Assembly (NCBI GenBank): GCA_023415545.1
Contig: JAEZKJ010000001.1
Location: forward strand, 1 to 30,003
Direction: 5' to 3'
DNA: 30,003 nucleotides
Origin: Bacteroidota bacterium
Lineage (GTDB): Bacteria; Bacteroidota; Bacteroidia; Bacteroidales; Bacteroidaceae
Shown: piece after piece, positions 25,292 through 30,003 of the stretch
How positions within the stretch are numbered: position 1 is the first letter of the stretch
How the letters are laid out: every line of letters starts with the position of its first letter
Translations under genes and position numbers: made by a program
The notes under the pieces: model-generated
Database searches by the model: none
What the model was told of the DNA's origin: nothing
What the model saw: only the letters and a program-made list of their open reading frames with translations

Positions 25292-25299
25292 CAAAAGTA
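25292..25299 (-). promoter_or_regulatory. Probable -7 box of the MATE gene; decides the start codon
   Basis: TACTTTTG on the minus strand matches TAnnTTTG. Transcription would begin a few bases downstream, which excludes the TTG at 25305 and leaves the ATG at 25260 as the first start. Confidence 0.5.
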
Positions 25300-25385
25300 G
25301 AACAATTATTCCTAATATATTAATAATCAGGATTTTTAGTAAACAAATAAAATATAGATAAGTAATAAGCAACCATCATCGTTTC

Positions 25386-25412
25386 ACTTACAACTGTTTC
25401 AAATAACACTTT
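25386..25412. repeat. 27-bp upstream element shared by the two FadL-like genes (copy 1)
   Basis: The element starts ACTTACAACTGTTTCAAATA and matches 29697-29723 at 25 of 27 positions. It ends 48 nt before the -7 box of its gene. The spacers between element and promoter are otherwise different, so it has been specifically kept. Confidence 0.6.
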
Positions 25413-25436
25413 ATTTCCCTAATTGTTGCACAAACT

Positions 25437-25468
25437 TTTGGTTTGTGTGCTATTTATACATATATTTG
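25437..25468 (+). promoter_or_regulatory. Promoter of the first FadL-like gene
   Basis: TTTG (25437-25440), a 20-nt spacer and TATATTTG (25461-25468) fit the Bacteroidota consensus; the ATG follows 27 nt later. Confidence 0.65.
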
Positions 25469-25495
25469 CACTGAAATTTAAAATAAAGTAATAAA

Positions 25496-26950
25496 ATGAA
25501 GAAATTATTAATCATTGCTACAGCTGCATTATTCGTTTCAAATCCAACTTTTGCGGGTGGCATAATAACAAACACAAATCAAAACGCAACGTTTTTAAGA
25601 ATGCCGGCACGAGGTGCTTCAATAGCAATAGATGGTGTTTATTCAAATCCAGCTGGTACAGCCTTTCTTCCTCAAGGGCTTCACTTTTCATTAAGTTGGC
25701 AAGCAGCTATTCAAGAACGTAAAATTGAGTCTTCGAATATGCTATTTTCCTACAATGCTAATAATAATAGTCAAGAACGTGTTTTCAAGGGTAAAACTAT
25801 TGCTCCTGTTGTTCCTTCTCTTCAGGCTGCATACGTTATAAATGATAAATGGTCTATCTCCGGACAGTTTGCTGTTAATGGTGGTGGCGGTAAATGCGAC
25901 TATGAAAATGGTCTTCCTATGTTTGAAAAACTTGTAGGTGGTAAGTTGATAGACGCAAAAGCTGATTCATATTCATTACAACAAAATTTAATTGGAGAAC
26001 AATATTTCTACTCTTTACAAGTTGGTGGAACTTATAAGTTAACCAACAACTTCTCGCTATTTGGTGGTCTTCGTGGTATCCTAGCAAACTGCTCATACAA
26101 TGGTAACATAACTAATATTAAAGCAAATGGAATAAAAGGTTCTGATTACTTAACCGGTGTTAAAGCTCAAGTAGATGCTGGTATTCAGCAATTAGAACCA
26201 GTAAAAGATTTACCTGAATACTCAGCTACTTACAATGAATTGGTTTCTTCTTCAGCAGCACTTGGTCAAGGTATAGCTTTAATGTCTCAGGATTTTGTTC
26301 TTGATTGCTCACAAAAAGATTTTGGAATTACACCAATTATCGGTCTTAACTGGAATTTAGGAAAACTTAATATTGGTGCAAAATATGAGTTCCGTACAAA
26401 AATCAACTTAGAGAACGATTCCAAAAATAGTAGCCAAAACGTAATCGCATTGATGCCTGATTACAAACACAAAGGAAAAGTTCGTTCAGATATACCTGCT
26501 TTCCTTTCGGTTGCTGCACAATACAAAATCCTACCTACTTTAAGAGCTGCAGTTGAGTATCATTTCTTTGACGACAAAGCTGCATATGTGGGAACAGATA
26601 TTAATAAAAATAAATATCTAACTAAAGGTACAAACGAGTATCTATTCGGTATTGAGTGGGATGTAACAAAAAGAATTACATTAAGTGGTGGTGCTCAAAG
26701 AACTGACTTTGGATTATCGGATGCATACCAAAGTGAAACTAGCTTCCAATGCGACTCATACTCTCTAGGTATCGGTGCAGAAATAAAAATGAATGATAAA
26801 CTAAAACTTAACTTAGGTTATCTAAAAACAAACTATTATGATTATAAGGTTGTGACTCCAAACTTTAATGGCGTTGCCGGATTGACAGATACAAATATCT
26901 ACTCACGTAACAGTAATGCATTCGGAGTAAGCCTTAACTACTCACTTTAA
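25496..26950 (+). CDS. OmpP1/FadL/TodX family outer-membrane transporter
   Basis: A 484-residue outer-membrane beta barrel of the FadL-like family, which lets hydrophobic molecules such as long-chain fatty acids or aromatics cross the outer membrane. A signal peptide (about 1-20, ending PTFAG) precedes the hatch region, whose FLRMPARGASIAIDGVYSNPAG (34-55) is the family's conserved N-terminal block. Amphipathic strands with alternating aromatic residues fill the rest, and the C terminus NAFGVSLNYSL has the aromatic-rich end of a barrel. A close paralogue begins at 29804. A terminator follows, so it is monocistronic. The substrate is not known. Confidence 0.87.
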   Translation: MKKLLIIATAALFVSNPTFAGGIITNTNQNATFLRMPARGASIAIDGVYSNPAGTAFLPQGLHFSLSWQAAIQERKIESSNMLFSYNANNNSQERVFKGKTIAPVVPSLQAAYVINDKWSISGQFAVNGGGGKCDYENGLPMFEKLVGGKLIDAKADSYSLQQNLIGEQYFYSLQVGGTYKLTNNFSLFGGLRGILANCSYNGNITNIKANGIKGSDYLTGVKAQVDAGIQQLEPVKDLPEYSATYNELVSSSAALGQGIALMSQDFVLDCSQKDFGITPIIGLNWNLGKLNIGAKYEFRTKINLENDSKNSSQNVIALMPDYKHKGKVRSDIPAFLSVAAQYKILPTLRAAVEYHFFDDKAAYVGTDINKNKYLTKGTNEYLFGIEWDVTKRITLSGGAQRTDFGLSDAYQSETSFQCDSYSLGIGAEIKMNDKLKLNLGYLKTNYYDYKVVTPNFNGVAGLTDTNIYSRNSNAFGVSLNYSL

Positions 26951-26979
26951 TAAAAGATTAAGTACATAATTATATAGAA

Positions 26980-27015
26980 AAAGAGCCAGCTTCATATAAA
27001 CTGGCTCTTTTTTTT
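26980..27015 (+). terminator. Rho-independent terminator of the first FadL-like gene
   Basis: AAAGAGCCAG (26980-26989) pairs perfectly with CTGGCTCTTT (27001-27010), followed by more T residues. Confidence 0.88.
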
Positions 27016-27119
27016 ATAATAACAGAGTTAATTTGTAAAATCAAAAAAACACTATATATACATTTTTTCTATTTTTAGCATAAGATAGATAATTGTATTA
27101 CACCAATAAATTAGTAAAT

Positions 27120-27929
27120 ATGAAATTCACAAATGCAAATGTACTAATTACCGGTGGAGCATCTGGTATTGGTAAATTGATGGGAAGAATGGCTTTAGAA
27201 AGAGGAGCCAAAAGAGTTATTATATGGGATATCAACTCAACTTCAATTGAAACAACAAAACAAGAATTCTGTTCCATTGGAGAAGTTATTGGATATACGG
27301 TAGATATTTCGGAGAGCAAACAGATTACTGAAGCTTATAATGATATAGTTAAAGAGTTCAGTCACATTGATATTCTCATAAATAATGCAGGAATAATTAC
27401 AAGCAACAGCACTTTCGACAATATGAGCGAAGAGGAAATAGTGAAAACGATGCAGATCAACACTATCGCTCCTATGATTATCGCTCGAACTGTCCTCCCA
27501 GATATGATAAAACGAAATAGTGGGCATATTTGCACTATTGCTTCGGCTGCAGGACTTATTTCAAATCCAAGAATGTCAGTTTATACAGCTAGTAAATGGG
27601 GAGTGATTGGATGGTCGGATTCTATTAGAATCGAACTTCACGAATTGAAAAGTAAAGTTAGAGTCACTACTGTAGCTCCATACTATATTAATACCGGAAT
27701 GTTCAATGGAGTTAAATCTAGCATAATACCTATACTGAATCCTAAATATGTGGCACGCAAAGTAATCAAAGCGATAGAGAAAAATGTTAACTTTATAGGT
27801 ATTCCTTTTGGATTCCACTTTATTCGTTTCTGGCAATGGATATTACCAACAAAACTTTTTGATATCTTTTTTGGTGAAGTGTTTGGTATTTATCACACTA
27901 TGGACAAATTTACAGGACGTAAAAAGTAA
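27120..27929 (+). CDS. Short-chain dehydrogenase/reductase
   Basis: A classical SDR of 269 residues, numbered from the ATG at 27120; the frame extends upstream only to a TTG and the first strand would then start too late. The NAD(P)-binding motif TGGASGIG is at 11-18, the NNAG motif at 88-91, Ser142 in TIASAAG, and the catalytic Tyr155 and Lys159 in YTASKWG. Asp37 after the second strand (VIIWDIN) suggests NAD preference. A C-terminal extension rich in aromatics (FHFIRFWQWILPTKLFDIFF) may touch membrane or a lipid substrate, as in retinol or sterol dehydrogenase-like SDRs. The ALDH gene starts 48 nt downstream, so the two probably work in sequence, alcohol to aldehyde to acid. Confidence 0.9.
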   Translation: MKFTNANVLITGGASGIGKLMGRMALERGAKRVIIWDINSTSIETTKQEFCSIGEVIGYTVDISESKQITEAYNDIVKEFSHIDILINNAGIITSNSTFDNMSEEEIVKTMQINTIAPMIIARTVLPDMIKRNSGHICTIASAAGLISNPRMSVYTASKWGVIGWSDSIRIELHELKSKVRVTTVAPYYINTGMFNGVKSSIIPILNPKYVARKVIKAIEKNVNFIGIPFGFHFIRFWQWILPTKLFDIFFGEVFGIYHTMDKFTGRKK

Positions 27930-27977
27930 ACCTAAAGTTTATAGAATTTAAACTCTGCCAACTAAAAATATATTTAT

Positions 27978-29393
27978 ATGGATAGTATGATACCTTCAAT
28001 AAAAAAAAGTCAAGAAGAGTTTTTCCACTCTGGGGCAACACTTGATATAGAGTTCCGTAAGAGCATGCTTAAAAAACTTTTGCTGGCTTTGGAAAAATGG
28101 GAGAAAAAGATTGCGGATGCTCTATGGATTGATCTACATAAATCATATCAAGAGGCTTATCTTACAGAAATCAGCATAGTTAAAAGTGAGATTAAAAATC
28201 ATTTAAAAAATCTCAGAAAATGGGCAGCACGTAAAAGAGAAAAAAGTCCTATTGTTCTTTTTCCTTCTACTAGTTACACTGTAAAAGAGCCACTAGGTAA
28301 TGCTTTAATTATCTCTCCTTGGAACTATCCTGTACAACTTCTGCTCAATCCTCTTGTTGGAGCAATTTCCTCAGGATGTACAGCTTTGCTAAAGCCTTCA
28401 CCATATGTTCCTAATGTTTCACAGATTATTGATGATATGATATCCGAAACGTTTAGTTCTGAATATATAACAGTGGTTCAAGGACATAGAGATACAAACA
28501 CGGCTCTTTTGGGACAAAGATGGGATATAATTTTCTTTACCGGAAGCCCAACTCTTGGGAAAATAGTGATGACATATGCGGCAAATAACCTTACTCCTGT
28601 TGTTCTTGAACTTGGGGGAAAGAGTCCATGCATCATTGACAAAACAGCAGATATTAAGGTCACTGCAAAAAGGCTGGCTTGGGGAAAAACTTTAAATTCA
28701 GGCCAAACATGTATTGCACCCGACTATATACTTATACACGAGGATGTTAAAGATTTATTTGTAAAGGCTTATGCTCAAGAGATTGAAAATCTTCATGGTA
28801 AAGATATTAAAGAGGATAAATATTATGCTCGAATAGTTAATGATAAATCTTTTGAAAGAATAACCGGATATTTTAAAGATGGAAATATAATTTATGGTGG
28901 AGCAAGTGATGCTGAAAGCAGATTCATTGAACCTACTCTAATAGACAATGTGCCACTTGATTCTCCTTTAATGACAGAAGAGATATTTGGCCCTATCTTC
29001 CCTATTATAACTATAAAAGAGTCAGAACACATTTTAAATAAAGAAGTAACCGATACCAGCAAATGTAGTTTCAAACAACAGGTAATTGATTTTGTAACCT
29101 CACGTGAAAAACCTCTTGCATTTTACTTTTTTGGAAAGGAAAAAGATGGATGGGATATTATTAAATATACGTCATCGGGTGGAGGGTGTATAAATGATGT
29201 TATTATGCATATTGCAAATGATAATATACCTTTTGGTGGAGTTGGCAATTCGGGAATGGGACATTATCATGGTAAATATAGTTTCAATGTGTTCAGTCAT
29301 ACTCGTTCTATTGTATCTACTCCTACCTGGATAGATATGCCATTCAGATATATGCCATACAAGATGTTCAACATTGTAAAAAAGATTATGTAA
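27978..29393 (+). CDS. Aldehyde dehydrogenase (ALDH3-like)
   Basis: A 471-residue NAD(P)-dependent aldehyde dehydrogenase that oxidises aldehydes to acids. Asn116 is in the SPWNYP segment, the cofactor region FFTGSPTLGK is at 186-195, the general base Glu211 in LELGGKSP, and the nucleophile Cys245 in NSGQTCIAPDY. The short N terminus (catalytic Cys near 245 rather than 300) and the hydrophobic C terminus (RYMPYKMFNIVKKIM) are typical of the ALDH3 class, which favours medium- and long-chain or aromatic aldehydes. It follows the SDR gene, probably on the same transcript, between two FadL-like genes. The substrate is inferred only as hydrophobic. Confidence 0.92.
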   Translation: MDSMIPSIKKSQEEFFHSGATLDIEFRKSMLKKLLLALEKWEKKIADALWIDLHKSYQEAYLTEISIVKSEIKNHLKNLRKWAARKREKSPIVLFPSTSYTVKEPLGNALIISPWNYPVQLLLNPLVGAISSGCTALLKPSPYVPNVSQIIDDMISETFSSEYITVVQGHRDTNTALLGQRWDIIFFTGSPTLGKIVMTYAANNLTPVVLELGGKSPCIIDKTADIKVTAKRLAWGKTLNSGQTCIAPDYILIHEDVKDLFVKAYAQEIENLHGKDIKEDKYYARIVNDKSFERITGYFKDGNIIYGGASDAESRFIEPTLIDNVPLDSPLMTEEIFGPIFPIITIKESEHILNKEVTDTSKCSFKQQVIDFVTSREKPLAFYFFGKEKDGWDIIKYTSSGGGCINDVIMHIANDNIPFGGVGNSGMGHYHGKYSFNVFSHTRSIVSTPTWIDMPFRYMPYKMFNIVKKIM

Positions 29394-29510
29394 TAAGGAT
29401 ACTTAAATTATAAAGAGTACAATAAAATATAATGTATTCAAAAAGTTTGATGTTGAATATTACCAAATTATAGTAAATAGAGCAATTACAAAGTTTTATT
29501 CACAACAAAA

Positions 29511-29542
29511 TATTCCCGCTAGTACATATTCTAGCGGGAATA
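29511..29542. terminator. Strong hairpin downstream of ALDH
   Basis: TATTCCCGCTAG (29511-29522) and CTAGCGGGAATA (29531-29542) are perfectly complementary around an 8-nt loop. It lies 118 nt after the ALDH stop and has no T-run, so it is either a weak terminator or an RNA-end stabiliser. Confidence 0.45.
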
Positions 29543-29696
29543 ATTCGTTTATAAGAGTGTTTTTTCCCCACACTACTTAATACTTTCCGACTATTAATTA
29601 TATTATTGCTTTAATAATCAATCTCTTCTTTCACCTCTTTTTATAAATGCTTATTCAGATTTAAACAATTATATAGCATAAAAAGGGCATAGTTAT

Positions 29697-29723
29697 ACTT
29701 ACAACTATTTCAAATAATACTTT
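29697..29723. repeat. 27-bp upstream element shared by the two FadL-like genes (copy 2)
   Basis: It matches 25386-25412 at 25 of 27 positions and ends 46 nt before its -7 box, nearly the same place as in copy 1. Confidence 0.6.
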
Positions 29724-29769
29724 TTTTAATATAAAAGTACAAATCATTAGTTTATGTGGTTACAATCTT

Positions 29770-29777
29770 TAACTTTG
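29770..29777 (+). promoter_or_regulatory. Probable -7 box of the second FadL-like gene
   Basis: TAACTTTG matches TAnnTTTG, 26 nt before the ATG, the same distance as in the first FadL-like gene. The -33 region has no clear TTTG. Confidence 0.45.
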
Positions 29778-29803
29778 CGCAAATTTTAAAACATGCAAAT
29801 AAA

Positions 29804-30003
29804 ATGAAGAAATCATTAACAACAGCAGCAATGGCATTGTTTGTTTCAATTCCAACTTTTTCGGGAGGTCTGTTCACAAATACTAATCAACATGCTGCAT
29901 TTCTTCGAATGCCGGCAAGAGGTGCATCTATCGCAATTGACGGAGTTAATTCCAACCCAGCCGGAATTGCTTTTCTTCCTCAAGGTTTTCATCTATCTTT
30001 CAG
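29804..30003 (+). CDS. Second OmpP1/FadL-like outer-membrane protein (3' truncated by window edge)
   Basis: Only the first 66 codons are present. They give a signal peptide (ending PTFSG near 21) and the family block FLRMPARGASIAIDGV followed by NSNPAG, almost identical to the FadL-like protein at 25496-26950. Upstream spacing and the 27-bp element are shared too, so the genes are paralogues from duplication, now separated by the SDR and ALDH genes. Whether the rest of the gene is intact cannot be seen. Confidence 0.85.
   Translation, partial: MKKSLTTAAMALFVSIPTFSGGLFTNTNQHAAFLRMPARGASIAIDGVNSNPAGIAFLPQGFHLSF

Larger units (their letters stand above)
29394..29803. other. Intergenic region between ALDH and the second FadL-like gene
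   Basis: About 410 bp with no gene. It holds a strong hairpin (29511-29542), the second copy of the 27-bp element (29697-29723) and a -7 box (29770-29777); the rest is AT-rich without recognised signals. Confidence 0.6.

Noticed and set aside
25261..25305. Fifteen-codon extension of the MATE transporter
   Set aside because: It begins with TTG and contains the likely -7 promoter box.
27093..27119. Nine-codon extension of the SDR
   Set aside because: It begins with TTG and would move the first beta strand away from the N terminus; the ATG at 27120 fits the family.
1..30003. CRISPR array, insertion sequence or prophage
   Set aside because: No regularly spaced repeats, transposase, recombinase or phage structural gene was seen on either strand.

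Overview
The window is chromosomal DNA of a low-GC member of the Bacteroidota, most likely order Bacteroidales. Four things point there: promoters of the TTTG-N19-TAnnTTTG type (perfect at four loci), a one-piece hybrid two-component system, a GH30 xylanase with a BACON-like N-terminal domain, and Bacteroidota-type lipoproteins (a DUF4348-like protein among them). Most genes are conserved housekeeping genes on both strands. There is no phage, transposon or CRISPR array.

Layout. 1-2131: the 3' end of dnaX, convergent with a queuosine module (queF and a YhhQ-type transporter); the transporter leader folds like a preQ1-I riboswitch. 2449-4801: a secreted GH30 xylanase and endonuclease III (nth). 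4882-7541: a minus-strand operon of a DUF4348-like lipoprotein, murB and a PhnP-like metallo-hydrolase. 7647-9868: pheS, a terminator and a convergent membrane-anchored protein of unknown function. 10064-18364: a xylan/arabinoxylan utilisation cluster of one hybrid two-component regulator, two GH43 paralogues and a CE1-like esterase, with no SusC/SusD pair. 18671-19778: birA and an MmcQ/YjbR-like gene. 19920-21421: two tRNA-His genes flanking a cupin lipoprotein gene that is clearly richer in GC. 21520-25260: folD, ffh and a MATE transporter. 25496-30003: two FadL-like outer-membrane proteins (the second cut by the window end) on either side of a short-chain dehydrogenase and an aldehyde dehydrogenase.

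How the parts fit. The transporter plus QueF would import preQ0 and reduce it to preQ1 for queuosine; tRNA-His, present here twice, is one of the tRNAs that receives queuosine. In the carbohydrate cluster the hybrid sensor would detect a xylan oligosaccharide and switch on the divergent glycosidase and esterase genes, while the distant GH30 enzyme cuts the glucuronoxylan backbone. The HTCS 3' end, its terminator hairpin and the GH43 gene have been duplicated: a decayed HTCS fragment at 16796-16952 lies against the 3' end of the second GH43 gene exactly as the intact HTCS lies against the first. The FadL/SDR/ALDH block may take up and oxidise a hydrophobic alcohol or aldehyde; its substrate cannot be read from sequence.

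The most interesting observations are the preQ1-I-like leader, the duplicated HTCS-GH43 unit with its relic, the GC-rich cupin gene between duplicated tRNA-His units, and the FadL pair sharing a 27-bp upstream element. No clearly new multi-gene system was found.
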